DNA of 64,000 nucleotides, taken from Brevibacillus_H sp041920465 (lineage in GTDB: Bacteria > Bacillota > Bacilli > Brevibacillales > Brevibacillaceae). This document shows, piece after piece, positions 26,836 through 34,989 of this stretch. The stretch's first letter is position 1; every line of letters begins with the position of its first letter. The DNA lies in the NCBI GenBank assembly GCA_041920465.1, contig JBHGXW010000075.1, positions 8,045 to 72,044 on the forward strand. Direction: 5' to 3'. The notes beneath the pieces are model-generated. The model was not told where the DNA came from. It did not search any database and worked only from the letters and a program-made list of their open reading frames with translations. Position numbers and translations under genes: made by a program.

Positions 26836-28077
26836 ATGGATCCAATCAGAAACGTATATCTGGGTGAATTATTTTTTGCCTTATTTCTGATGTCAGGTTT
26901 TTTTAAAGGTGCATTTGTTAACATCCCTTTCGATTTAACCTTGCTGTTCCTTGTTTTATCTGGCTTATCCGCCCTAAGAAGATTTTTTCTTTACCCTCGT
27001 ATTTCCAGGGAGTTATTTTTGCCCATTGCTTTTTATTTCGCTTTGGCTAGTTGGATTTGTCTTAGCTACTATTACAGTACAAGCCATATTTACGCTCTCG
27101 AAAAAATGTTGAAGTTTATCTTCGTAACTGGTTGGGCATACTTCGGAGTTTTTTTCCTAATTAAATCCAAAAATTCACTCTTAAGATTCTTACATTCTCT
27201 AGCTTTTATTTCTCTTGGAATGGCTATTTTTGCTGTATACACTCTCTATGTGAGTATCAGTAGTGGAGTTTCCGGCTTTGTTGGAGTCTCAGAAGGGAAT
27301 TACTTAGGGTTAGGCAGATCCGCAGGAATAGGCTCTTTGATTTTTATCATTCTGTATATCTTGGGGAATACAACCAGATTCATTAAAGCCATTGGATTTG
27401 TTGGTGTTCTCCTAACTTCAACTTCGCTTTTAGGGTCCGGTTCAAGAATGCCGTTAATAAGTTTATTGCTTCTGATAGGGTACCTCTTCATAGCTTCCGT
27501 AAAGTATAGATCAGGCGTTATATATGTGCGAAAGGGGTTTACAAATTTTTTGGCGTTTATTCTAATCAGTTCTTTTGCTGCAATTGGAATATTTTCTACC
27601 GGCGCTTTTGATACGGTTATGCACAGATTAGAAGTGTTATTAACCGAAGAAAACGGAGGGGCGTCAGCAGCAGCGAGAATAGAGCGATATGAAACCGCAA
27701 TGGATATGTGGTCTGATCACCCAATTTTAGGAGAAGGGATCGGAAGTTTTCCTTTGGCATATTCAGATAAAGACCAAAATGATTACCCTCATAATATTTT
27801 CCTCGAATTTATGTCAGAACTAGGTATAGTGGGATTACTTTTATTTTTAGGGTTACTTCTTGCATCCGTTTATTATGGGACAAAGGTTCAGCCAAAAAAT
27901 CTTATGTTCTTTACGCCTGAGCAGTCTGTTCTCATTCTGGTAATGGGATTTTTGCTGATAAACGCAAATTCGACTGGAGACATTAATGACAATAGAATGT
28001 TATTTACTTTCATCTCTCTCCTTTTTTCTTCATCAGAATTATTTAACAAACAAGAAGTGTACAAAATTGATACTTAA
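26836..28077 (+). CDS. O-antigen ligase/polymerase superfamily membrane protein (Wzy/WaaL/PglL type)
   Basis: About 413 residues with 10 or more membrane helices and a long outer loop. The Wzy_C-type region is visible: RIERYETAMDMWSDHPILGEGIGSFPLAY, followed by YPHNIFLEFMSELGIVGLLLFLGLL, with the PHN and the earlier arginines typical of the family. It may be a polymerase, a ligase or an O-oligosaccharyltransferase; sequence alone cannot decide. It is the only plus-strand gene in this region, convergent with the Wzz/kinase gene (3-base gap), and its start is uncertain since the AAAGGGG site touches the ATG and a TTG lies 15 bases earlier. Confidence 0.78.
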   Translation: MDPIRNVYLGELFFALFLMSGFFKGAFVNIPFDLTLLFLVLSGLSALRRFFLYPRISRELFLPIAFYFALASWICLSYYYSTSHIYALEKMLKFIFVTGWAYFGVFFLIKSKNSLLRFLHSLAFISLGMAIFAVYTLYVSISSGVSGFVGVSEGNYLGLGRSAGIGSLIFIILYILGNTTRFIKAIGFVGVLLTSTSLLGSGSRMPLISLLLLIGYLFIASVKYRSGVIYVRKGFTNFLAFILISSFAAIGIFSTGAFDTVMHRLEVLLTEENGGASAAARIERYETAMDMWSDHPILGEGIGSFPLAYSDKDQNDYPHNIFLEFMSELGIVGLLLFLGLLLASVYYGTKVQPKNLMFFTPEQSVLILVMGFLLINANSTGDINDNRMLFTFISLLFSSSELFNKQEVYKIDT

Positions 28078-28080
28078 GAT

Positions 28081-29529
28081 TTAATAATAGCCATCTGCTT
28101 CCTTTTTGGGATCGTTTAATATGACTCCAAGAATGTTCGAATAGACCTTCTCGAGTAAAATTTTTGCCTTTTTAGCCGTAACTTTATCGGTTTTTCCTGC
28201 ATGAATAACCAGCAGCACTCCATCGACCTTCGTTGCCAGAACTTGTGCATCTGTAACCGGAACAACGGGTGGAGTATCAATGAGGATATAATCAAACGTA
28301 TGTTTAGCGTTTTGCAATACTTCTGAAATCCGTTGTGAGCTAAGCAGCTCGGCTGGATTGGGGGGAATTGGCCCAGACGGAAGAAGATACAACCCCTGAA
28401 TGAAGGTCTCTTGGATCACCTCTTCGAACTGGTCTTGCCTTGCCAAAAGATTACTTAATCCCATCTCGTTTGATAGACGAAAAAACAGATGAGTATTTGG
28501 GTGTCTCATGTCAGCATCTATTAATAAAACCCGTTTTCCTGTTTGAGCCAGTATTATGGCCAGATTTGCTATGGTCGTAGGTTTTCCTTTTCCAGGACCA
28601 GAATTTGTGACGAGAAGAGTTCTGATTTCCCGATCTACAGAACAAAACTGAATATTCGTCCGAAGAGTTCGATACGCTTCAGAAATAGCTGAACTTGGAT
28701 CCATAACTGTCTCTAGTTTACGATAATTCCCTCTTACTATTTTATTTTGATGCTTATCCATTCTGCTTACGGCCACTTCTTGCTCAGCTTGCTGGATGTG
28801 TTTTTGACGAAGAGATTTTTTTTCAAATCGTGGATGAGACTCTAAATTGACGGGGATACTTCCTAAAACAGATAAACGTAAAATTCTTTCTACTTCTCTT
28901 TCACTGTGGAAATACTTATCAAAATATTCTAGCAAAAAGACAATTATGGTGCTTATCATCATTCCGACGAAGACGGCGATTACTATATTAATTAACGGTT
29001 TCGGTTTAACAGGCGCAAGATCATTCTCTATCTTTGCAATCGCTAAAATTTGTACGTTATCAACATTCATGATGGTGAAGATTTGCTGTCTAAAAACCTC
29101 AGCAATCGTATTCGCAATTTTTACAGCCTGTTCATGATTTTTATCTTGTACGGTAATGGAGATAACTTGCGAATTTTTTACCCGGCTAACCGATACCTTA
29201 TCGGTTAAACTATCCAGGGAGGTAGTTAGTCCTAACTGTTGTAAAACCAAATCCATAATACGAGGGCTTTTGATAATAACGCTATACGTTTCAACCAATT
29301 TCAAATCCCTGTCTATGTCTGTAATTCGATATCCATTTTCTTGATTTTTTTCCGAATTGTTCACCAGAATTTGAGTAGATGCTTGGTATATCGGTGTCAT
29401 AAAAAAATAACTGATGATTGCAGAAATTACTCCTGCCAATATCGTGACAGTCAAGATTATCCAAACTCTTTTTCGGATTATTGCAAGTAACTCGCTCACA
29501 TCCATTTCAACTTGTCCAAGTGGTACCAT
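28081..29529 (-). CDS. Fused Wzz chain-length regulator and tyrosine kinase with altered Walker A
   Basis: 482 residues. The N-terminal Wzz part has two membrane helices (~20-40 and ~180-205). The C-terminal BY-kinase part has a Walker A-type segment NSGPGKGKPTTIANL, Walker A' LLIDADMRHPN and Walker B DYILIDTPP. The C-terminus ends ADGYY, a minimal tyrosine cluster. In ordinary BY-kinases the Walker A reads GKS or GKT. Here codon CCT makes it GKP, which removes the hydroxyl that binds Mg-ATP, although a TT pair follows. Gram-positive kinases usually come as two proteins, so the fusion is also notable. RBS GGAGG lies 6 bases before the ATG. It heads the polysaccharide region. Confidence 0.85.
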   Translation of the reverse strand: MVPLGQVEMDVSELLAIIRKRVWIILTVTILAGVISAIISYFFMTPIYQASTQILVNNSEKNQENGYRITDIDRDLKLVETYSVIIKSPRIMDLVLQQLGLTTSLDSLTDKVSVSRVKNSQVISITVQDKNHEQAVKIANTIAEVFRQQIFTIMNVDNVQILAIAKIENDLAPVKPKPLINIVIAVFVGMMISTIIVFLLEYFDKYFHSEREVERILRLSVLGSIPVNLESHPRFEKKSLRQKHIQQAEQEVAVSRMDKHQNKIVRGNYRKLETVMDPSSAISEAYRTLRTNIQFCSVDREIRTLLVTNSGPGKGKPTTIANLAIILAQTGKRVLLIDADMRHPNTHLFFRLSNEMGLSNLLARQDQFEEVIQETFIQGLYLLPSGPIPPNPAELLSSQRISEVLQNAKHTFDYILIDTPPVVPVTDAQVLATKVDGVLLVIHAGKTDKVTAKKAKILLEKVYSNILGVILNDPKKEADGYY

Positions 29530-29744
29530 CTCTAGCCTCCGCAGAGTAGCTTGATGAGCCTGTTTTCCTATAGATCAAAAAATCATGAGCATATTTTATG
29601 AAATAATACAAGAAAAAACATAACTCGACAAAAAATAGGTTACCAATAACTGTGATAAGTTGTAAACTCTTTCCTGAATAATTAGGTCTATTTTACTATA
29701 TCAATTTGAACAAAGGGAAAGATTTGCGAGAAGTTCAAAAAAAC

Positions 29745-29786
29745 ATAAAAAATAGCAGCCAGCCTATTAAAGCAGGACTGGCTGCT
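29745..29786 (-). terminator. Intrinsic terminator after the DUF7916 gene
   Basis: On the minus strand AGCAGCCAG pairs with CTGGCTGCT, then ATTTTTTATG. It ends the GlcNAc operon ten bases after the DUF7916 stop. The remaining gap up to 29530 holds only AT-rich sequence upstream of the Wzz/kinase gene. Confidence 0.82.
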
Positions 29787-29796
29787 CTTCTCCTTC

Positions 29797-30714
29797 CTAC
29801 CGCAACACAGACGACGCCATCCGTACATACGTGTGACGTTTGCCGCGGATTACGATGGAATACTGCATAATGTTTTCCGGGATGGCAATTCCCGCATACC
29901 CTGCATCTCCGATGTGATACATGTCTGTTCCCGCCATCTTGCTGTACAAAGCAATTTGACGGAGGGTTTGTTCATCGGCTCCCTCTTGGCTGGTACCTGT
30001 CGCCAAAATTGTGAGGGCACCATGCCGGTGAACGGTCTGCACCAGCTTCTGGCAGTTCTCCAGCGTGATGCCCGGGACTGTCCCCGGCGAAGGAAGCAGA
30101 ATCACGTCCGCACCCGCTTCAATAAAAGCGGCAATATCTGCTTCTTTGACAATATCCTCGCCTGCTTCTTCCGCTACACCTGCCGCATGCATTTTGCCCG
30201 CCAGAATCAGGGTTTCCTCTCCCATAACCGAACGTACGGTAGAAATGGCGCGAATAATCTCCGGGTTGGTCACTCCTGTTTTCGGATTGCCGGTTAAGCA
30301 AACGAAGTCGAACCCAAGATTCTTTGCTTCACGGAATGTCTCTGCAGTTGCCGTACGGCCGATCGGAAGAGTTACCAACTCCTCGGCCTGCTTGGCATTC
30401 GGATCAATCGGCTCCAGATTCAACCCGACAGGACGGCCAATGTATTGCTTCAATTGACGAATTACCTGTTTGGGGTCATCTGTTTCAAGTCCGCTGATCA
30501 TTGGATGAAACACATCAAAAAAGTTAAGCAGGATCATATCCGCTCCAAAAGCTGCCGCAATCTCGGCGTTCGTTACATTGCCAAGCAGCGGTGAAACAGA
30601 GCAGATCACTTCAGCTAACAGCACCCGGCCTTCTGCTGCCCGAATAGATTGTTTTAATTCCTGGCCGTTCATTTGTGCAAAATCAGAGGCTTTGCAATCA
30701 AGGAATCGTTTCAT
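29797..30714 (-). CDS. DUF7916 family protein (TIM-barrel-like), last gene of GlcNAc operon
   Basis: About 305 residues of a barrel-type alpha/beta protein: AEVICSVSPLLGNVTNAEIAAAFGADMILLNFFDV, NLEPIDPN, FVCLTGNPKTGVTNPEIIRAI, ILAGKMHAAG, FIEAGADVILLPSPGTVPGI and HIGDAGYAGI. These repeats of beta strand then helix with acidic or glycine ends resemble phosphosugar barrels. Often called a haloacid-dehalogenase-like hydrolase in error. It commonly travels with PTS genes, so a sugar phosphate substrate is likely, but the reaction is unknown. The start is ATG at 30714; a TTG four codons earlier touches the ribosome site. Confidence 0.7.
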   Translation of the reverse strand: MKRFLDCKASDFAQMNGQELKQSIRAAEGRVLLAEVICSVSPLLGNVTNAEIAAAFGADMILLNFFDVFHPMISGLETDDPKQVIRQLKQYIGRPVGLNLEPIDPNAKQAEELVTLPIGRTATAETFREAKNLGFDFVCLTGNPKTGVTNPEIIRAISTVRSVMGEETLILAGKMHAAGVAEEAGEDIVKEADIAAFIEAGADVILLPSPGTVPGITLENCQKLVQTVHRHGALTILATGTSQEGADEQTLRQIALYSKMAGTDMYHIGDAGYAGIAIPENIMQYSIVIRGKRHTYVRMASSVLR

Positions 30715-30765
30715 CGGCTGACACAACCCTTTCCTTATTGATTTTCACCTGCTTTATGTAACGGA

Positions 30766-30794
30766 AGGAAGCCTACTTCAAGGGTAGGCTTCCT
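30766..30794. other. 11-base perfect hairpin without T tail
   Basis: AGGAAGCCTAC and GTAGGCTTCCT pair perfectly around a 7-base loop between the EIIBC gene and the DUF7916 gene. No T run follows on either strand, so it is a weak terminator at best. It may be an RNA-processing or stability hairpin that separates expression of the two genes. Confidence 0.5.
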
Positions 30795-30854
30795 CTGAAT
30801 TTCTTACAGTTGTATTTCCTGCAATTGTATTTCCTACAATTGTATTTCTTACAA
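30795..30854 (-). repeat. Four 15-base tandem repeats at the EIIBC stop codon
   Basis: Read on the minus strand, four directly adjacent 15-mers: TTGTAAGAAATACAA, TTGTAGGAAATACAA, TTGCAGGAAATACAA and CTGTAAGAAATTCAG. The period is five codons. In the EIIBC frame, the first unit contains the stop (TAA), the second TAG, the third CAG and the fourth TAA at the same codon position. Confidence 0.9.
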
Positions 30855-32297
30855 TTTCTTAATTTCATCCTTCAGCATTTCGGATTGAGTGCCAAAAACA
30901 ATTTGCACACTGCCTTGGCCCAGCTTCATCACGCCAGACGCACCAAGTGAGCGAAGTGCTTTTTCATCCACAATTTTATCGTCTTTGAGTACGAGACGCA
31001 GACGAGTGATGCAGGCGTCAATATCCTTGACGTTTCCTTTGCCGCCGATCGCTTCCAGTACGCCTGCTGCCTTGTCGCGCAAGCTGGAGCTGCCGCCACC
31101 CGTTTGAGCACCCTCTTCATCCAAATCATCATCTTCGCGTCCCGGTGTTTTGATATCAAGCTTCACGATCAGGAAGCGGAACAGGAAGTAGTAGACAACC
31201 CCGAAAACAAGGCCAATCGGAATCATCAGAAGCGGCTTGGTAGACAGCTTGTAGTTAACCAGATAGTCGATCAAGCCCGCTGAGAAACCGAACCCGAGCT
31301 TAATACCGAGGGCGGTAACGATATAAGCGGATACACCGGTCAAAACCGCATGGATAATGTACAAAAGTGGAGCTGCAAACATGAAAGCAAATTCAATCGG
31401 TTCGGTAATACCTGTCAAAAAAGATGTCAAAGCGACCCCGACGAAAACGGAAGAGATCATTTTTCTTTTCTCAGGTTTGGCCGAGTGAATAATCGCGAAT
31501 GCCGCAGCAGGCAGAGCGAACATCATGATCGGGAAGAAACCGGTCATGAACATACCTGCTGTTTGGTCACCAGCGAAGAAACGGGTCAAGTCACCATGCA
31601 CCACTTTACCCGCAGCATCGGTAAAGCTTCCGATCTGGAACCAGGCAATCGCATTCAACACGTGATGCAGACCAAATGGAATCAACAAACGGTTAAAGAA
31701 GTGGAACAATGCGGCCCCAAGCGCGCCCAGGCTTACAATCCAGTTACCGAAGTTGTCGAGCGCCACTTGTATTGGGCCCCAGATTACCCCAAATACCAAG
31801 CCAACGATTACCATGGAAAGAGAGGTGACAATCGGAACAAAACGTTTGCCGCCGAAGAACCCTAACCAGTCCGGCAGCTTAATATCGTGGTATTTTTTGT
31901 ACATATAGCTGGCTACGCCACCCGCGAGAATACCACCAAGCACTCCCATGTTCAATTTGGCGTCGTCGGCAATCCACGGCATGGCAGCAGGAACTTTGGA
32001 TAATACAGCGATAAGTACCTGATACGCGATTACTGCTGCCAATGCCGCTACCGCATCACCGGCGAAACCAATTGCGATACCGATAGCAAAAATGAGTGCC
32101 AAATTGGAAAAGATCGCGTCACCACCTGCCAACAAGAACGGGGCGACATACTGGTTGAGAAAGCCGCCGACAGCAGGACCAAGATGGAACTCTGTCTCAT
32201 AGTTGATTGCACCGAAGCGCAACAGCAAAGCAGCTGCCGGCAAGGTCGCTACGGGAAGCATTAACGACTTCCCGATTTTTTGAAGAAAAGCCAACAT
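30849..32297 (-). CDS. nagE: PTS EIIBC transporter, N-acetylglucosamine/glucose family
   Basis: 482 residues: a membrane EIIC domain (1-~370) with the GITEPIEFAF loop that binds sugar, and a C-terminal EIIB domain (~405-482) with the phospho-cysteine in DIDACITRLRL. There is no attached EIIA; a separate EIIA gene lies in the same operon. It takes up and phosphorylates a sugar at the cytoplasmic membrane, and the nagA/nagB partners make N-acetylglucosamine the natural substrate. A perfect AAGGAGG site stands before the ATG. The stop lies in a 4 x 15-base repeat. Confidence 0.88.
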   Translation of the reverse strand: MLAFLQKIGKSLMLPVATLPAAALLLRFGAINYETEFHLGPAVGGFLNQYVAPFLLAGGDAIFSNLALIFAIGIAIGFAGDAVAALAAVIAYQVLIAVLSKVPAAMPWIADDAKLNMGVLGGILAGGVASYMYKKYHDIKLPDWLGFFGGKRFVPIVTSLSMVIVGLVFGVIWGPIQVALDNFGNWIVSLGALGAALFHFFNRLLIPFGLHHVLNAIAWFQIGSFTDAAGKVVHGDLTRFFAGDQTAGMFMTGFFPIMMFALPAAAFAIIHSAKPEKRKMISSVFVGVALTSFLTGITEPIEFAFMFAAPLLYIIHAVLTGVSAYIVTALGIKLGFGFSAGLIDYLVNYKLSTKPLLMIPIGLVFGVVYYFLFRFLIVKLDIKTPGREDDDLDEEGAQTGGGSSSLRDKAAGVLEAIGGKGNVKDIDACITRLRLVLKDDKIVDEKALRSLGASGVMKLGQGSVQIVFGTQSEMLKDEIKKL

Positions 32298-32426
32298 ACC
32301 GAATACCTCCTTTTTTGTTTTGGTTTTTTTCAGAAAGTAACTCTCCTGCTGGAGGAGATTTACTAACTGCCCTTAGTCATTCATACGTTGATTGAGAGAA
32401 GAGCTTAAGGAAACGGCAGAATTCCT

Positions 32427-33173
32427 TCAGACTAAACAATTCTCTTGAAGCAAGGCGGCGGCGGCCCGATCCACGATCAGCGTGACATTCGTATGCAGCT
32501 GCAGGATAGAGGCCGGAATCCGCGGGTCGGCTTTATCCGTGAACATTTTCTGAATTGCTTCTGCCTTGTTTTCCCCATTGGCCAAAAGCAGGATGGATTT
32601 TGCTTGCATAATGCTGCGGATTCCCATGGTGATTGCCCGCTTTGGCACTTCTGCTTCATTATCAAAAAACCGGGAGTTGGCCTGAATTGTTTCGTCGGCC
32701 AGCTCTACAATGTGGGTAGGAAGCGTAAACACTTCATCCGGCTCGTTAAAACCGATATGTCCGTTGACACCAATGCCTAGAATTTGCAGGTCAATCCCGC
32801 CTGTCTGGGCAATCTGTTCTTCATACTGATGGCAAATTGTTTGTTGATCGTGAAAAATTCCAGGCGGAAAGTGAATCCGCTTTTCATCCATGCCGATGTG
32901 GGAGAATAAATTGTCCCACATGAACCGGTAGTAGCTTTGCGGATGGTTGCGTGACAACCCGATATATTCATCCAGATTGAAACTAATCATCTGATCGAAG
33001 CTAACTTTCTTGCTTTGATACATCGTGATCAATTCGCGATACAATCCCAGCGGGGTACTGCCGGTGGCAAAGCCGATAACCGAGGCAGGCTTTTGGGAAA
33101 GTTGGTTGGCAACCAGTTGCGCGGCTTTCTGACTTAATTGATCGTAATCTTCTGCCACGATTAACCGAATCAC
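32427..33173 (-). CDS. nagB: Glucosamine-6-phosphate deaminase
   Basis: 248 residues. It converts glucosamine-6-phosphate to fructose-6-phosphate and ammonia. Motifs: GFATGSTPLGLYRELI (substrate phosphate loop), FNLDEYIGLSRNHPQSY, LGIGVNGHIGFNEPD with the catalytic Asp-His region, and AITMGIRSIM. It ends at 32427; a GTG start at 33173 is preceded by GGGGGAG, and nagA ends 1 base before it. The length matches the short Gram-positive form without the C-terminal allosteric tail of the E. coli enzyme. Confidence 0.95.
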   Translation of the reverse strand: MIRLIVAEDYDQLSQKAAQLVANQLSQKPASVIGFATGSTPLGLYRELITMYQSKKVSFDQMISFNLDEYIGLSRNHPQSYYRFMWDNLFSHIGMDEKRIHFPPGIFHDQQTICHQYEEQIAQTGGIDLQILGIGVNGHIGFNEPDEVFTLPTHIVELADETIQANSRFFDNEAEVPKRAITMGIRSIMQAKSILLLANGENKAEAIQKMFTDKADPRIPASILQLHTNVTLIVDRAAAALLQENCLV

Positions 33174-33174
33174 G

Positions 33175-34341
33175 TTAATGCTCCCCCTTGTACACGGTCG
33201 TTCCTTTGACGACGGTTTCCATTACTTCATAATCAGGTGTCAACACCGCCAGATCGGCATCTTTGCCCGCGGTTAGACTGCCTTTTGTCTGTTCAAGTCC
33301 CAGCTTGAGAGCAGGCGCCGTAGAAGCCATATAGACGGCATCCGGCAGAGGAAGTCCGATTACTTCCACCATATTGTGTACGGCACGGTTTAATGACAAG
33401 GTGCTGCCCGCCAAGGTTTGATCAGCCAGACGAGCAATGCATTGGCGGACAAACACTGCCTGGCCGCCCAAACTGTACTCACCGTCAGGAAGCCCTACAG
33501 CCCGCATGCCGTCACTAATGAGCAAAAGTTTATCGCGGCCCTTTAGCTTATACAGGATATCAAGCATGCAGGAATGGCAATGGACCAAATCGGCAATCAC
33601 ATCGCACGAGGTGTTCTGCATCGACATGAATGCTCCGACTACTCCCGGTTCGCGGTGATGCAGGCCGCGCATTGCGTTGAACGCATGGGTAAAGTGGGAT
33701 GCTCCCTGTTCCACTGCTTTCTCTACCTGATCATAAGTGGCTGCCGTATGCCCGATTGAGCAGATAATTCCCTGCTTCGTCAAGGCGCGAATCGCTTCCA
33801 GCGCCCCAGGGATCTCCGGCGCAATCGTTACCACACACTTCAGGTCGCCCAGCCACTGCAGTACCTTCTGTACCAGTTCTGGTGTCGGATGAGAAATATA
33901 TTCCTCATTTTGGGCTCCTTTATATTCATGGCTAATCCATGGCCCTTCCAGATGCACACCGAGAATTTGTGCCCCTGCTTGTAATTGTCCTTGCTGTTGA
34001 CGGATCATTTCCAACACATGCTGAATCTCATCAAGCGGTGCTGTCATGGTGGTAGGCAGGAATCCGGTCACTCCGAAACGGGCCAAACTGCGGGAGATCT
34101 CTGTCAAAGCTTCCTCGGTTCCATCCATCACGTCAAAACCGGCATTGCCATGAACGTGAATATCGATAAAGCCCGGTGACAGCCAGCAAGAGGAATAATC
34201 ATTTGTTTCTTCGTCACCGCTATAGGTATAGTCGCTTTCGGCTCCCGCAAATTGAATGCGCTCCCCGTTTATCACGACAATCCCTTGCTCCACTACCCGA
34301 TCCGGCAAAATAAGCTTGCCTTTGTATACCTTTTTTCTCAT
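33175..34341 (-). CDS. nagA: N-acetylglucosamine-6-phosphate deacetylase
   Basis: 388 residues of the amidohydrolase superfamily; removes the acetyl group from GlcNAc-6-phosphate. The metal and substrate residues are seen in GFIDIHVHGNAGFDVMDG, LGVHLEGPWISHEYKGA, SIGHTAATY, THAFNAMRGLHHREPG and LISDGMRAVGLPDG. Start at 34341 preferred (an AGAGGG site 6 bases before it); the ATG at 34347 touches that site. It is followed by nagB after 1 base and lies 10 bases downstream of the EIIA gene. Confidence 0.95.
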   Translation of the reverse strand: MRKKVYKGKLILPDRVVEQGIVVINGERIQFAGAESDYTYSGDEETNDYSSCWLSPGFIDIHVHGNAGFDVMDGTEEALTEISRSLARFGVTGFLPTTMTAPLDEIQHVLEMIRQQQGQLQAGAQILGVHLEGPWISHEYKGAQNEEYISHPTPELVQKVLQWLGDLKCVVTIAPEIPGALEAIRALTKQGIICSIGHTAATYDQVEKAVEQGASHFTHAFNAMRGLHHREPGVVGAFMSMQNTSCDVIADLVHCHSCMLDILYKLKGRDKLLLISDGMRAVGLPDGEYSLGGQAVFVRQCIARLADQTLAGSTLSLNRAVHNMVEVIGLPLPDAVYMASTAPALKLGLEQTKGSLTAGKDADLAVLTPDYEVMETVVKGTTVYKGEH

Positions 34342-34351
34342 AGCCATCCCT

Positions 34352-34849
34352 CTATTTCAGGATTAACTCCATAATTTGATCTCGCCCGGCCTGAACTGCC
34401 TTGTCTGTCAAATGCTTGCAGTTGGCCACTTTGTCACCGTTTGTGATCAGCACCGGAGTAATCGTGGAGTACCCGGCCTGCTCAATTACCTGCAGGTCGA
34501 CTTCAATCAATTTGTCTCCCGCGTTCACCCGATCGCCAACAGCCACAAGCGGCGTAAATCCGCACCCCTCCAGCTTGACCGTATCAATGCCGATATGCAG
34601 GAGAATCTCCAATCCATCGTCTGAAAGGATACCGATCGCATGATAGGTGCTTCCCAGATGGGCGATTTTCCCTTTGACCGGGGAAACCAGTGTGCCTTCT
34701 GTCGGTTTGATCGCCACGCCATCACCAACAATTTTTTGGGAAAAGACAGGGTCAGGAACCTGTTCAAGCGGTATTACGGTACCCGTCAACGGGGATACAA
34801 GTGAAATTGGTTGTTCTTTGGCCTTCTTGGAAAAGAGCTTGCCCAGCAT
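34352..34849 (-). CDS. PTS EIIA component, glucose/Crr family
   Basis: 165 residues. The EIIA-Glc fold is clear: SPLTGTVIPLEQVPDPVFSQKIVGDG, then the phospho-histidine in EILLHIGIDTVKLEG, then KLIEVDLQVIEQAGYSTITP. It passes the phosphate from HPr to the EIIBC encoded four genes later. It stands alone here, whereas many Firmicutes fuse it to the EIIC/EIIB. AAGGAGG precedes the ATG. It is the first gene after the second RAT/terminator. Confidence 0.92.
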   Translation of the reverse strand: MLGKLFSKKAKEQPISLVSPLTGTVIPLEQVPDPVFSQKIVGDGVAIKPTEGTLVSPVKGKIAHLGSTYHAIGILSDDGLEILLHIGIDTVKLEGCGFTPLVAVGDRVNAGDKLIEVDLQVIEQAGYSTITPVLITNGDKVANCKHLTDKAVQAGRDQIMELILK

Positions 34850-34894
34850 CTTGCAGATCCTCCTTAAGCTATTATTCTTCCTAATATTCCTTTA

Positions 34895-34981
34895 ACAAAA
34901 AACGAGGCATGGGCCTAGAATAGCAAAAGATTGTTTCCTTTGCTCCCTTTGGCTCATGCCTAGTCGAACTAGTGACACGCC
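34895..34981 (-). promoter_or_regulatory. Second RAT antiterminator with overlapping terminator, before the EIIA gene
   Basis: A terminator (GGCATGAGCC pairing with GGCCCATGCC, then TCGTTTTTTG on the minus strand) lies between the antiterminator gene and the EIIA gene. Its left arm is the end of a 31-base RAT (34951-34981) that starts GGCGTGTCACTAGT and ends GGCATGAGCC. The regulator, when bound, would hold the RAT and stop the terminator from forming. It controls transcription of crr-like EIIA, nagA, nagB, EIIBC and DUF7916. Confidence 0.85.
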
Positions 34982-34989
34982 TTCGCTTT

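Noticed and set aside
30766..30794. Hairpin as an intrinsic terminator of the EIIBC transcript
   Set aside because: Strong stem but no T run on either strand, so not called a terminator.
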